From contig JAPOYR010000010.1 of assembly GCA_026706485.1 (NCBI GenBank), positions 81,798-145,797 on the forward strand: a DNA stretch of 64,000 nucleotides, read 5' to 3'. The notes below the pieces were generated by a model that was given only the letters and a program-made list of their open reading frames with translations, had not been told where the DNA came from and did no database searches. This document shows, one piece after another, positions 15,753 to 25,240 of the stretch. A program made the translations under genes and the position numbers. The DNA comes from Chloroflexota bacterium (lineage in GTDB: Bacteria; Chloroflexota; UBA11872). Numbering within the stretch: position 1 is the first letter of the stretch; each line of letters opens with the position of its first letter.

Positions 15753-16981
15753 GCGTCGAAACCGGCACCGCCAGCATGTTCGGCGATATCGAACAGGTCA
15801 GCGAAAACCAGATGGTGCTCAACATGGGGCCGCAGCATCCCAGCACACACGGCGTGATGCGGTTGCTCATCGAGGTCGACGGCGAAACGGTCACCAAGTG
15901 CACGCCGGACGTGGGATTCCTGCACCGCGGCGTGGAGAAGCTCATCGAGACCCACGACTACCGCGGCGGCATCACGCTCACCGACCGCATGGACTACACC
16001 GCCGGCCCGTCGAACAACATGGGCTATCTCATGGCCATCGAGAAGCTGATGGGCATGGAGGACGAAATCCCGCTGCGGGCCAAGCTGCTGCGCACGGCGG
16101 TGGCCGAACTGTCGCGCCTGGCGTCCCATCACATCTGGATCGGCACGCACGCGCTGGACATCGGCGCCATGTCGGCCTTCCTGTGGTCCCTGCGCGAGCG
16201 CGAGAAGATCCTGTATCTCTTCGAGCAGGCCTGCGGCGCGCGCCTCACAACGTCGTTCATGCGCGTGGGCGGCACCGGCCCGCACGACGTCCCCGAGAGT
16301 TGGGTGGAGAACGTTGATGCGTTTCTCGACAGCTATACCCTCGACGAGCTCAACAGCCTCCTCACCGGCAACGAGATCTTCCAGAGCCGCACTCGCGGCG
16401 TGGGCGTCATTCCCGCCGAGCAAGCCCTGAGCTACGGGCTCACCGGCCCTTCCCTTCGGGGATCGGGCGTGGACTGGGACCTGCGCAAAGCGCGGCCCTA
16501 CGCCGCCTATGACTTGTGCGACTTCGAGATTCCCGTGTTCCCTGAGGGCGACGTCTACGCGCGCTACCTGGTGCGGCTCAACGAGATGTACCAAGCGACG
16601 CGGATCGTGCGGCAGTGCATGGAGCACCTCCGCGATCTGCCGCCGGACGCCCCGTCCAACGCGGACCGTCCCGACCTGGTGCCGCCGGACGTGGGGCGGG
16701 TGCCATTCGACATGGAAGCGATGATCAATCACTTCAAGCTGGTCATGCACGGAGTCCAACCCCCGGTCGGCGAGGCCTACTTCGGCATTGAGGGCCCCAA
16801 GGGCGAGTTGGGCTACTACTTCGTAAGCGACGGCAGCGGCATGCCCTATCGCTGCCACGTACGCTCGCCGTCGTTCGTCAATCTCGGCGTCATGGAGGAT
16901 GCGGCGGTCGGCGGCCTGATCGCCGACACCGTGGCGCTGATCGGAAGCATCGACATCGTGTTGGGCGAGGTGGACCGGTGA
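15749..16981 (+). CDS. nuoD: NADH-quinone oxidoreductase subunit D
   Basis: 410-residue 49 kDa subunit forming the quinone site together with NuoB. The quinone-binding His is in MGPQHPSTHGVMR and the partner Tyr in DRMDYTAG; the family C-terminus GEVDR is intact. All core segments are present (HRGVEKL, RVGGTGPHDVP, DLCDFEIPV). Its essential partner NuoB, which carries cluster N2, is not encoded in this window. The stop overlaps the GTG of nuoG (GTGA). Confidence 0.96.
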   Translation: MSVETGTASMFGDIEQVSENQMVLNMGPQHPSTHGVMRLLIEVDGETVTKCTPDVGFLHRGVEKLIETHDYRGGITLTDRMDYTAGPSNNMGYLMAIEKLMGMEDEIPLRAKLLRTAVAELSRLASHHIWIGTHALDIGAMSAFLWSLREREKILYLFEQACGARLTTSFMRVGGTGPHDVPESWVENVDAFLDSYTLDELNSLLTGNEIFQSRTRGVGVIPAEQALSYGLTGPSLRGSGVDWDLRKARPYAAYDLCDFEIPVFPEGDVYARYLVRLNEMYQATRIVRQCMEHLRDLPPDAPSNADRPDLVPPDVGRVPFDMEAMINHFKLVMHGVQPPVGEAYFGIEGPKGELGYYFVSDGSGMPYRCHVRSPSFVNLGVMEDAAVGGLIADTVALIGSIDIVLGEVDR

Positions 16982-19410
16982 GCAACGAACTCATCAGCCT
17001 TACGGTTGACGGCGTCGAGGTGCAGGTGCCCGCGGGCTCCACGGTCCTGCAAGCCTGTGAGTCGATCGGCGTCGACATTCCAACGCTCTGTACCGATCCG
17101 CGTCTCGACCCTTACGGCGCTTGCCGCATGTGCGTGGTGGAGATCCAGCCCGGGCCGCCGCGGCCCATGGCCTCCTGCACCATGCAGGCCGCGCCCGGCA
17201 TGAACGTGGTCACGGACAGCAAGTCGATCAAGGAAATCCGCAAGCACGTGATCGAGTTGCAGCTCCAGCACCACCCGCTGGACTGCCCCTACTGCGACCA
17301 GGCCGGCACGTGCGAGCTGCAAGACGAGACCTTCGATCAGGAGATCTTCCAAAGCCCCTACGAGACGGTGCCCAAGGCCCATCCCGAGGAAATCCTCAAC
17401 GAGGTGATCCTCATCAACCACAACCGCTGCATCCTGTGCGGCCGCTGCGTGCGGATCTGCGACGAGCAGATCGGCGTCTACGCCCTTGACTTTGTCCATC
17501 GGGCCATCGGCACGTTCATCGCGCCGGCGCAACACAAGGAGATGGACTGCGAACGCTGCGGCATGTGCATCGAGACGTGCCCGGTGGGCGCGCTGCTCAG
17601 CCGCCCGTTCAAGCATGCGGCACGGAGCTGGCAGACCGACAAGACCGCGTCGACTTGCCCGCACTGCTCGGTGGGCTGCTCATTGCTCGTGGAGTCCCGC
17701 CACGGCGACGTGGTGCGCACGCGCACCAACGGCCTGGAGGAACCGGCCAACGGCATCCTCTGCGCCAAGGGATTCTTCGGTCATTCGTTCGTCAACAGCG
17801 GCGACCGGCTGACGCAGCCGCTCATCCGCCGTGACGGGCGCCTGGAACCGGCAACCTGGCGTGAGGCCATTTCCCACGTCGGCGGCGCGCTGCGCGGCGT
17901 GATCGACCGCGACGGCCCCAGCGCGGTTGGCGCGGTCGGTTCGCCGAACTGCACCAACGAAGACAACTACGCCCTGCAGCGATTTACGCGAGACGTGATC
18001 GGCAGCAACAACGTCTACAGCCAGTCCGGCGGCTTCCACGAGACGTTCCACGCGCTCACGTCGGTGCTGGGCGGCCAGGCCGTACTGCGATCACAAAATG
18101 AGCTGCTGGAGTCGGACGTGATCCTGGTGATCGGCGCCGACATCGGCCAGACCCACAACGTCATCGGTGCGCACATCAAGCGCGCCGCGCGGCGGAACGG
18201 CCGCCAGTTGCTCGTGGCCACGCGGCTGGCCAGCACACTCGACCGATACGCGGCGGCCACCGTGCGCGTGCGACCCGGCGGCGAGGCGGCATTGCTGGCC
18301 GCGCTGGCCGGGCGTGACGACCTGCCCGAAGCCGTGACCGGCGCTTCCGACGAATCGCTGCAGGCTATGCGCAAAGCCCTCGCGGCCGCCGGCTCCATTG
18401 CCGTCGTGTGGGATACCGGCGTTTGGACGCTGGGCCGCACCACGGAGTTGGCTTCAGCCGCGGCCGGCCTCGCGCAGGCGTTTGCGGACGTCCGCCTGTT
18501 TCCGCTGGCGGAACGGGCCAACACGGTGGGCACGCTGCTGACCGGAATGGCGCCCGACACGCTGCCGGGCTTGCGGCCCGTCAGCGATGCCGATGCACGG
18601 GCCGAGGTCGAGGGTGCGACCGGCGCGCCGCCGCCACAGGACCCGGGGCCGTCCCTCGACGCCTTCCTGGAGGGCGATGCCAAGGCGCTGTACGTGATGG
18701 GCGAGGACCTAGTCGGCAGTGCCGGCGATCCCGACGCCATGCGTGGGCAACTGGAAGGCCTCGATCTTCTGATCGTCCAAGACATCTTCATGAGCCCGAC
18801 CGCCGAGGTGGCCGACGTGGTGCTTCCGGGCGCCTCGTTCGCGGAAAAGGGCGGCCACTTCACCAACTTCGAGGGTCGGCGCGGCGCGCTCGCTCCGGCC
18901 ATCATCCCCGTCGGCGATTCCCGCCCGGACTGGGAGATCATCGCGAGGCTCGCCGCCGCGCTCGGCAACGACTTCGGCTGGCGATCGCACGAGCCGATCT
19001 CGGCGGAGCTCGAGCGCCTCTGGCGCATGCCCGACATCGAAGGCGGCGAGCCGGTCGCCGACCTCAACGGGGCGTTGGCGCAGACCAACGGTTCGGCGGG
19101 CTTCACGCTCGCCACCGAGCAGCACCTCTATACCGCCGGCGTGACCGGTCGGCACGCGCCGAGCCTGTCCCTGATGCTGCCGGAGGCCGTTGCCGAGCTC
19201 AATCCCTCGGACGCCCAGGACCTCGGCTTGGTCGACGGCGACCCCATCAGCGTGGCGTCGCACACCGGAGCGCTGAATCTCAAGACCCTGGTGGCGAGCC
19301 GGGTGCCGCGCGGCGTCGTCAATCTGCCGGACCGATTCCTCGATGCGCCGCCGCGGCGCCTCGACCCCACGGGCCCGAATGGGATTCCCGTGCAAGTGAC
19401 GAAGCGTTAG
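16978..19410 (+). CDS. nuoG: NADH-quinone oxidoreductase subunit G
   Basis: 810 residues. N-terminal 2Fe-2S domain with Cys38, 49, 52 and 67; His99-Cys103-Cys106-Cys112 for cluster N5; two 4Fe-4S sets (Cys151/154/157/161 and Cys191/194/197/201); then a molybdopterin-oxidoreductase-like domain whose CPHCSVGC (227-234) and Cys262 form the N7 site. No catalytic Cys/Sec is seen where formate dehydrogenases have one (the region reads NNVYSQSGGFHETF), so this is a NuoG rather than a formate dehydrogenase. NuoG normally receives electrons from NuoF, but nuoE and nuoF are absent here, so the electron donor to this complex must be encoded elsewhere or be different. Confidence 0.93.
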   Translation: MSNELISLTVDGVEVQVPAGSTVLQACESIGVDIPTLCTDPRLDPYGACRMCVVEIQPGPPRPMASCTMQAAPGMNVVTDSKSIKEIRKHVIELQLQHHPLDCPYCDQAGTCELQDETFDQEIFQSPYETVPKAHPEEILNEVILINHNRCILCGRCVRICDEQIGVYALDFVHRAIGTFIAPAQHKEMDCERCGMCIETCPVGALLSRPFKHAARSWQTDKTASTCPHCSVGCSLLVESRHGDVVRTRTNGLEEPANGILCAKGFFGHSFVNSGDRLTQPLIRRDGRLEPATWREAISHVGGALRGVIDRDGPSAVGAVGSPNCTNEDNYALQRFTRDVIGSNNVYSQSGGFHETFHALTSVLGGQAVLRSQNELLESDVILVIGADIGQTHNVIGAHIKRAARRNGRQLLVATRLASTLDRYAAATVRVRPGGEAALLAALAGRDDLPEAVTGASDESLQAMRKALAAAGSIAVVWDTGVWTLGRTTELASAAAGLAQAFADVRLFPLAERANTVGTLLTGMAPDTLPGLRPVSDADARAEVEGATGAPPPQDPGPSLDAFLEGDAKALYVMGEDLVGSAGDPDAMRGQLEGLDLLIVQDIFMSPTAEVADVVLPGASFAEKGGHFTNFEGRRGALAPAIIPVGDSRPDWEIIARLAAALGNDFGWRSHEPISAELERLWRMPDIEGGEPVADLNGALAQTNGSAGFTLATEQHLYTAGVTGRHAPSLSLMLPEAVAELNPSDAQDLGLVDGDPISVASHTGALNLKTLVASRVPRGVVNLPDRFLDAPPRRLDPTGPNGIPVQVTKR

Positions 19411-19413
19411 CCG

Positions 19414-20415
19414 ATGGACGGCTGGGAATGGCTGATCGTCGCCATCAAGTGCGTGGTGATCCTGCTGATCTTCCTGGGCGCGCCGCTGATCCTGGTGCTG
19501 GTCGAGCGCTGGACGCTCGGGCGCCTGCAATCGCGCATCGGCCCCAACCGCGTGGGGTGGAGCGGAACGCTGCAAACGGCGGCCGACGGGCTGAAGCTGG
19601 GCATCAAGGAAGACCTGATTCCACGCGGCGCCGACAAGCTCGTCTTCTGGTTTGGGCCGGTATTCCTGGTGGTGCCGGCGCTGGCCGCGTGGGCCATCGT
19701 GCCCGTTGGGCCGAAGGTCGGCCTCGGTCGAGACATCGGTTTGTGGGCCGTCGACCTGAACGTGGGCATCCTGTTCTTCCTCGCCATGGGCTCGCTGGGT
19801 GTCTACGGCGTGGTCATGTCGGGATGGTCGTCCAACAGCAAATACGCCCACTTCGGCGCGCTGCGCGCCAGCGCCCAGGTCATCAGCTACGAGCTCATCA
19901 TGGGGCTGGCGGTGCTGGCCGTGATTCTCTACGCCGGGTCGCTCAGCCTCATCGATATCGTCGAGCAGCAGCGCGGGCTATGGTTCATCGTCCCGCAGTT
20001 CGTAGGGTTTCTGCTCTTCGTGATTGCCGGCGTGGCCGAGACCAATCGCGTGCCGTTCGACCTGCCGGAAGCCGAAAGCGAGATCGTCGCCGGCTTCCAC
20101 GTGGAGTACTCCGGTATGCGATTCGCGATGTTCTTCATCGCCGAGTACGCCAACATCATCCTGATCTCGGCCATCATCACCACGCTCTATCTCGGCGGCT
20201 GGCTGGGCTGGACCATTCCGGGCATGGAAGGCCTAACCGGTATCGTCTGGTTCGCGCTGAAGACCGTCGCGTTCATTGCGATGTTCCTGCTGCTGCGGGC
20301 CGCCCTGCCCCGGCTGCGCTACGACCAGCTCATGAGCTTCTGCTGGAAGTTCCTCATGCCCATCGGAATCATCAACGTGCTTCTGGCCGCCGGCCTGCGC
20401 ATGGCATGGAGTTGA
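19414..20415 (+). CDS. nuoH: NADH-quinone oxidoreductase subunit H
   Basis: 333-residue membrane subunit with about eight transmembrane helices that links the quinone site to the proton pumps. Conserved loops are GRLQSRIGPNRVGW, SKYAHFGALRASAQVISYE and the acidic quinone-channel loop ETNRVPFDLPEAESEIVAGFH. It follows nuoG after three bases. Confidence 0.96.
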   Translation: MDGWEWLIVAIKCVVILLIFLGAPLILVLVERWTLGRLQSRIGPNRVGWSGTLQTAADGLKLGIKEDLIPRGADKLVFWFGPVFLVVPALAAWAIVPVGPKVGLGRDIGLWAVDLNVGILFFLAMGSLGVYGVVMSGWSSNSKYAHFGALRASAQVISYELIMGLAVLAVILYAGSLSLIDIVEQQRGLWFIVPQFVGFLLFVIAGVAETNRVPFDLPEAESEIVAGFHVEYSGMRFAMFFIAEYANIILISAIITTLYLGGWLGWTIPGMEGLTGIVWFALKTVAFIAMFLLLRAALPRLRYDQLMSFCWKFLMPIGIINVLLAAGLRMAWS

Positions 20416-20422
20416 GAACGCG

Positions 20423-20914
20423 ATGCCGCTAGGTTCAGGAATTCTCAAAGGCTTCGCCACCGTCTTCAAGGTGGGCGCGCGCAAGCCGGCCACGATCATG
20501 TACCCCGAGAACGTGCGCGACATCGCCTATCGCTTCCGGGGTCAGGTCGGCATGCGCCGCGACGAGGTCACGAACGGCCTCACGTGCGTGGGCTGCGGAC
20601 TCTGCGAGACGGCATGCCCGAACGACGTAATTCGTGTCGACACGAGCGAGGGGGAAGACGGCACCCGCGTGGTGGACCGCTATCTCTTCGACGTGGGTCG
20701 CTGCGTCTTCTGCTACTTCTGCATCGAGGCCTGCCCGGTCGACGCGCTCCAGCGAACCCACGACTTTCACCTGGTCACCGAGGATCGCCGCGGTCTGTTG
20801 ATCGACGGCTTCAAGATGATTGAAATCTACGAGCACGATCTGGAAAACCGGTCGCTCGAAGACCAAAACATCGGTCCGGGAACACGTCCCCGGCTGTGGT
20901 TCGGCGATGACTGA
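20423..20914 (+). CDS. nuoI: NADH-quinone oxidoreductase subunit I
   Basis: 163-residue ferredoxin-like subunit carrying clusters N6a and N6b: CVGCGLCETACP (Cys55, 58, 61, 65) and CVFCYFCIEACP (Cys94, 97, 100, 104). It passes electrons from the peripheral arm to N2 on NuoB. The N-terminal amphipathic segment (GILKGFATVFK) contacts the membrane arm. It overlaps nuoJ by eight bases. Confidence 0.95.
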   Translation: MPLGSGILKGFATVFKVGARKPATIMYPENVRDIAYRFRGQVGMRRDEVTNGLTCVGCGLCETACPNDVIRVDTSEGEDGTRVVDRYLFDVGRCVFCYFCIEACPVDALQRTHDFHLVTEDRRGLLIDGFKMIEIYEHDLENRSLEDQNIGPGTRPRLWFGDD

Positions 20915-21497
20915 CAACCTCGCCGAAGTCATCGCCTTTTGGTATCTCGCCTTCATGGCCGTCACGGGCGGCGTGGGGGTGCTGGCGCTTCGCAACCCCG
21001 TGCACTCGGCCCTGTCGCTGGTCTACGTGATTTTCCACGTAGCCGGGCTGTTCGTGATCCTGGGCGCCGGATTCCTGGCCGTGGTCCAGATCATCGTCTA
21101 CGCCGGCGCCATCGTGGTGCTGTTTCTCTTCACGCTGATGATGCTGGATATGCGCGGAATCGCGCACGAGCGGTTCGTCCACCGTCAGCTGTGGCTGGCG
21201 CTGCCGTTGGCCGTGCTGCTCGCGATTGAGGCCGTGTTCGTCGGCGTGGGCACGCCCGAGGTCCGCGAGGCGTTTCTGGGGGCATTTCCGCCGCAGACGA
21301 TCTCGGACCTCGGCGGCAGCACCCAGGCCATCGCCGCGGTCCTGTTTAGCGAGTACCTGCTGCCGTTCGAGGTAGCCAGCGTCCTGCTGCTCGTCGCGGC
21401 CATCGGCGCGATCATCCTGGCGCGGCGCTTCGATCGCGAGCTCGAAGCCATGCCGGACGCAGCCGAGGCTGGCGAGTCGGGCGAGGCTGCCTCCTGA
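20907..21497 (+). CDS. nuoJ: NADH-quinone oxidoreductase subunit J
   Basis: 196-residue membrane subunit with five predicted helices. The third helix carries the family motif VVQIIVYAGAIVVLFLFTLMML with its pi-bulge Tyr/Gly. ATG 20907 was chosen because the protein then begins at the first helix (LAEVIAFWYLAF); an earlier in-frame ATG falls inside nuoI. Acidic C-terminal tail. The stop shares its last base with the nuoK ATG. Confidence 0.93.
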   Translation: MTDNLAEVIAFWYLAFMAVTGGVGVLALRNPVHSALSLVYVIFHVAGLFVILGAGFLAVVQIIVYAGAIVVLFLFTLMMLDMRGIAHERFVHRQLWLALPLAVLLAIEAVFVGVGTPEVREAFLGAFPPQTISDLGGSTQAIAAVLFSEYLLPFEVASVLLLVAAIGAIILARRFDRELEAMPDAAEAGESGEAAS

Positions 21498-21796
21498 TGG
21501 ATCTCAACGCTTACCTGGTCGTCGGCGGCCTGCTCTTCTCGCTCGGAGTGCTGGGCACGCTGCTGCGCCGCAACATCATTGTGATGCTCATTTCGATCGA
21601 GCTGATGCTCAACGGCGCCAACCTCACGCTGGCGGCCTTCTCGACCTTCCTCGAGGACATGGCCGGCAACGTGATGGTCATCTTCTCGCTCACCGTCGCG
21701 GCGGCCGAGGTCGCCGTCGGTCTGGCGATCCTGGTCGCCCTGAGCCGCGTATTCCCCGTGGTCAACATCGACCAGTTGGACGATCTGCGCGGATGA
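21497..21796 (+). CDS. nuoK: NADH-quinone oxidoreductase subunit K
   Basis: 99 residues and three transmembrane helices, normal for NuoK. It contains the conserved membrane glutamates: one in IELMLNGANL and one in the AAAEVAVGLAI helix, part of the first antiporter-like proton path. It starts at ATG overlapping the nuoJ TGA. Confidence 0.95.
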   Translation: MDLNAYLVVGGLLFSLGVLGTLLRRNIIVMLISIELMLNGANLTLAAFSTFLEDMAGNVMVIFSLTVAAAEVAVGLAILVALSRVFPVVNIDQLDDLRG

Positions 21797-21826
21797 CCCC
21801 GCACCTCGCGCAGCAAGGCGGCGGCC

Positions 21827-23758
21827 GTGTTTGAGGTCGTCTGGCTGATCCCGTTCGCGCCGCTGTTGGGGTTCGTCGTCAACGGCGTCGCCGGGCGGCG
21901 CATCCCGCGCGCGACCGGCTGGATTTCCACCGGCGCCATCCTTGGCTCATTTGTGCTCACCGTCGCGCTGTGGATCGGCGGCATCACGGCGGACCAACCT
22001 GGCTGGACCTTCTATCCATGGGTCGATTCGGGCACGTTCGCCGTCAACATCGGCTTCCTGCTCGACCCGCTCGCCATCGTCATGCTGCTGGTGGTCACGG
22101 GCGTCAGCGCACTGGTGGCGCTCTACTCCGTGGGCTACATGGACCACGACGCGGCGAAGTCCCGGTTCCACACCTGGATTCCGCTCTTCGTGTTCAGCAT
22201 GGTCATGCTGGTCATGTCGGACAACCTGCTCCAGCTCTTCATCTTCTGGGAAATGGTGGGGCTGTGCTCGTACCTCCTAATCGGCTACTGGCACGACCGA
22301 CACAGCGCCAACATCGCCGCCACCAAGGCCTTCCTCGTCAATCGCATCGGAGACTTTGGGTTCATCATCGGCATCGTCCTGGCGTTCTTCCACTTCGACA
22401 CGCTCCGTTATCGCGAGATCTTCGAGGTCATTGGCGACAAAGACCCGGCCATGACCACGGCCATCGCCTTCCTGCTGTTCGTCGGGGCCATGGGCAAGTC
22501 CGCCCAGTTCCCGCTCCACGTGTGGCTGCCGGACGCTATGGAAGGCCCTACACCCGTCAGCGCGCTGATCCACGCCGCCACGATGGTCACGGCGGGGGTC
22601 TACATCGTGGCGCGGATGAATCCGCTCTACACGGTTTCGCCCGAGGCCCTGATCTTCGTCGCCGCCATCGGGACGGTCACCGCTTTCGTCGCCGCGACCA
22701 TCGCCCTGGTCCAAACCGACATCAAACGCGTGCTGGCGTATTCAACCGTGAGCCAGCTGGGGCTGATGTTCGTGGCCCTTGGGGCCGGTGCGTATTCCAT
22801 TGCCATCTTCCACCTGGCGACGCACGCGTTTTTCAAGGCGCTGCTGTTCCTTGGGTCCGGCAGCGTCATCCACGCCCTCAACGACGAGCAGGACATGCGC
22901 CAGATGGGCGGGTTGTGGCGCAAGATGCCGCTCACCTACGGCACCTTCCTGCTCGGCGGCCTGGCCCTTGCCGCCGTGTTTCCGCTCGCCGGCTTCTGGA
23001 GCAAGGACGAGATCCTGGCCAGCGCGTTTCTGAAGGCCACCGCACCCGCGGGCGCGTCGCTTGCCGCCGACCACGGCGCGGGCATTTTCTGGCTCTTTTT
23101 CATCGTCGGCCTGGTGGTGTCGCTCATGACGGCGTTCTACACGCTGCGAATGATCCTGATGACGTTCCACGGCAAGCCGCGGAACCAGGAGCTCCACGAC
23201 CACGCCCATGAATCGCCCTGGGTGATGACCCTGCCGCTCGGCATCCTGGCGATCGGCGCGGTCGTCGCGGGCGCAGCCCTCGGGATTCCGCCCGAGCACG
23301 GCTTTCTCCACGAGTATCTCTACAAGACGGCCGGCATCATCCACTTCGAGGGCGCCGGCGATCCGCCCACGGTGGCGCTCGCCGTCATCTCGACGGTGGT
23401 GGCGCTTGCCGGCGTGGCCATCGCCTACCTCGCCTACCGGCGGGGCGTTCCGATCCCGGACGCCGCGCGCCGTCTGGCTCCGGGCGCCGAGAAGCTTTTC
23501 CAGCGCAAGTGGTACATGGACCATCTCGGCGACGGCCTGATGGTGATGTTGACTCGCGCCATCGCCGTCGTGTCGTGGGGCTTTGACGCCGGCGTCATCG
23601 ACGGCCTGGTGAACGCGTCAGGCACAGTCACGCGCCGCCTGAGCGGCGAAGTGCAGCGCTTGCAGACCGGCCAGGCGCAGAACTATGCCCTGCTCATGGT
23701 TGTGGGCATCGTGCTGGTTATCGGCGGGCTCATGATCTTCGGGGGGAACGCCTCATGA
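21827..23758 (+). CDS. nuoL: NADH-quinone oxidoreductase subunit L
   Basis: 643-residue antiporter-like pump subunit, starting at GTG 30 bases after nuoK. The usual core is present: FIFWEMVGLCSYLLIG with the helix 5 Glu, KSAQFPLHVWLPDAMEGPTPVSALIHAATMV with the helix 7 Lys, and KRVLAYSTVSQLG with the helix 8 Lys. After the pump core come the later helices and a long C-terminal extension that includes the lateral helix typical of NuoL, with a final anchor (LLMVVGIVLVIGGLMIF). It overlaps nuoM by four bases. Confidence 0.95.
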   Translation: MFEVVWLIPFAPLLGFVVNGVAGRRIPRATGWISTGAILGSFVLTVALWIGGITADQPGWTFYPWVDSGTFAVNIGFLLDPLAIVMLLVVTGVSALVALYSVGYMDHDAAKSRFHTWIPLFVFSMVMLVMSDNLLQLFIFWEMVGLCSYLLIGYWHDRHSANIAATKAFLVNRIGDFGFIIGIVLAFFHFDTLRYREIFEVIGDKDPAMTTAIAFLLFVGAMGKSAQFPLHVWLPDAMEGPTPVSALIHAATMVTAGVYIVARMNPLYTVSPEALIFVAAIGTVTAFVAATIALVQTDIKRVLAYSTVSQLGLMFVALGAGAYSIAIFHLATHAFFKALLFLGSGSVIHALNDEQDMRQMGGLWRKMPLTYGTFLLGGLALAAVFPLAGFWSKDEILASAFLKATAPAGASLAADHGAGIFWLFFIVGLVVSLMTAFYTLRMILMTFHGKPRNQELHDHAHESPWVMTLPLGILAIGAVVAGAALGIPPEHGFLHEYLYKTAGIIHFEGAGDPPTVALAVISTVVALAGVAIAYLAYRRGVPIPDAARRLAPGAEKLFQRKWYMDHLGDGLMVMLTRAIAVVSWGFDAGVIDGLVNASGTVTRRLSGEVQRLQTGQAQNYALLMVVGIVLVIGGLMIFGGNAS

Positions 23759-25236
23759 GCGGCGAAGCCGCACTCAATCTCCCGCTGCTGTCGCTGCTGC
23801 TGTGGCTGCCGCTGATCATCGGCATCCCCATGGTGCTGCTCGCGCGCACGCGTGACCTACAGGCGCTGTCGGCCTTCGGCGCCACGCTGGCTCAGCTGAT
23901 CCTCGCGATCATCATCGTCATCACCTTCAACACCGAGTTCGATCCCGAGCTGGCCTATCAGCACGGCGAGTTCGCCGAGTGGATCCCGGCTCTCGGCATC
24001 AACTACAAGCTGGGGGTCGATGGCATCTCGATCCTGATGGTGCTGCTGACGGGCATCCTCGGTCCGGTCGTCGCGGCCACTTCGTGGCTGACGATCAAGA
24101 CCCGAGCGCGCGAGTTTTTCCTGAATCTGCTGCTGCTGCAGACCGGAATGATGGGCGTGTTCGTCACGCTCGACTTCATCCTGTTCTACGTGTTCTGGGA
24201 AATGATGCTGATCCCGATGTACCTGATGATCGGCATCTGGGGCGGCGAGCGCCGCATCTACGCGACGATCAAGTTCTTCCTCTACACCTTCGCCGGCAGC
24301 GTGCTGATGCTGGTCGCGATTCTGGCGCTGCGCTTCAACACCGGCACCTTTGACATCGAGGCCATCCCGGCGCACATGCAGGACGCCGCGATCGGACTGC
24401 AACGGTGGGTGTTCGTGGCGTTCCTGCTCGCCTTCGCGATCAAGGTCCCCATGTTCCCCTTCCACACGTGGCTGCCCGACGCCCACGTGGAGGCCCCAAC
24501 GGGCGGCAGCGTGCTGCTGGCGGGCGTGCTGCTAAAGATGGGCGCCTACGGTTTCCTGCGCTTCATGCTGCCGATGACGCCCGACGCCGTGGCCGACCTG
24601 CGCGGGCTGCTCATCGTGCTCTCGATCGTTGCCATCATCTACGGTGCCCTCGTCGCCATGGTCCAACCCGATCTCAAGAAGCTCATCGCCTATTCGAGCG
24701 TGAGCCATATGGGCTTTGTGACCCTGGGCATCTTCAGCGGCTCGCAGACCGGCATCGACGGCGCCATCATCCTGATGATGAGCCACGGGCTCGTCACCGG
24801 CGCGCTGTTTCTCGCCGTCGGCGTGGTCTATGACCGCGCCCACACCCGCCAGATTGCGGAGCTTGGCGGACTGGTGACGCGGATGCCGGCCTATGCCGTC
24901 GCGCTTGGATTCTTCACGCTGGCTTCGCTCGGGCTGCCGATGCTGAGCAGCTTCGTCGGCGAATTCCTCGTCCTGGTCGGGGCGTTCGACTACGGCATCG
25001 GCGCCGGCGTCACGGCCGCGATCGGCGTGGTGCTCGCGGCGGCCTACATGCTCTGGATGTACCAGCGCGTGGTGCTGGGCCGCCTGCGGAACGACGCGCT
25101 CAGCACGATCAGTGACATGAACCGCGTGGAGGCGGCGGCATTCGCCGCGCTGGCCGTGCTGGTGCTGTGGATCGGCATCTATCCGGCGACATTCATTGAC
25201 ATGATTACCGGCGCGACGGCCGGGTTGGTGAGCTAG
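23755..25236 (+). CDS. nuoM: NADH-quinone oxidoreductase subunit M
   Basis: 493-residue antiporter-like subunit with about 14 transmembrane helices. Family features are KLGVDGISILMVLLTG near the N-terminus, YVFWEMMLIPMYLMIGIWGG with the helix 5 Glu, KVPMFPFHTWLPDAHVEAPTGGSVLLAG, and KKLIAYSSVSHMGFV with the helix 8 Lys. ATGA overlap with nuoL. Confidence 0.96.
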   Translation: MSGEAALNLPLLSLLLWLPLIIGIPMVLLARTRDLQALSAFGATLAQLILAIIIVITFNTEFDPELAYQHGEFAEWIPALGINYKLGVDGISILMVLLTGILGPVVAATSWLTIKTRAREFFLNLLLLQTGMMGVFVTLDFILFYVFWEMMLIPMYLMIGIWGGERRIYATIKFFLYTFAGSVLMLVAILALRFNTGTFDIEAIPAHMQDAAIGLQRWVFVAFLLAFAIKVPMFPFHTWLPDAHVEAPTGGSVLLAGVLLKMGAYGFLRFMLPMTPDAVADLRGLLIVLSIVAIIYGALVAMVQPDLKKLIAYSSVSHMGFVTLGIFSGSQTGIDGAIILMMSHGLVTGALFLAVGVVYDRAHTRQIAELGGLVTRMPAYAVALGFFTLASLGLPMLSSFVGEFLVLVGAFDYGIGAGVTAAIGVVLAAAYMLWMYQRVVLGRLRNDALSTISDMNRVEAAAFAALAVLVLWIGIYPATFIDMITGATAGLVS

Positions 25237-25240
25237 CGCC

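Noticed and set aside
16978..19410. Formate dehydrogenase alpha subunit instead of NuoG
   Set aside because: The N-terminal half resembles both, but the catalytic Cys/Sec site is absent and the gene lies inside the nuo cluster.
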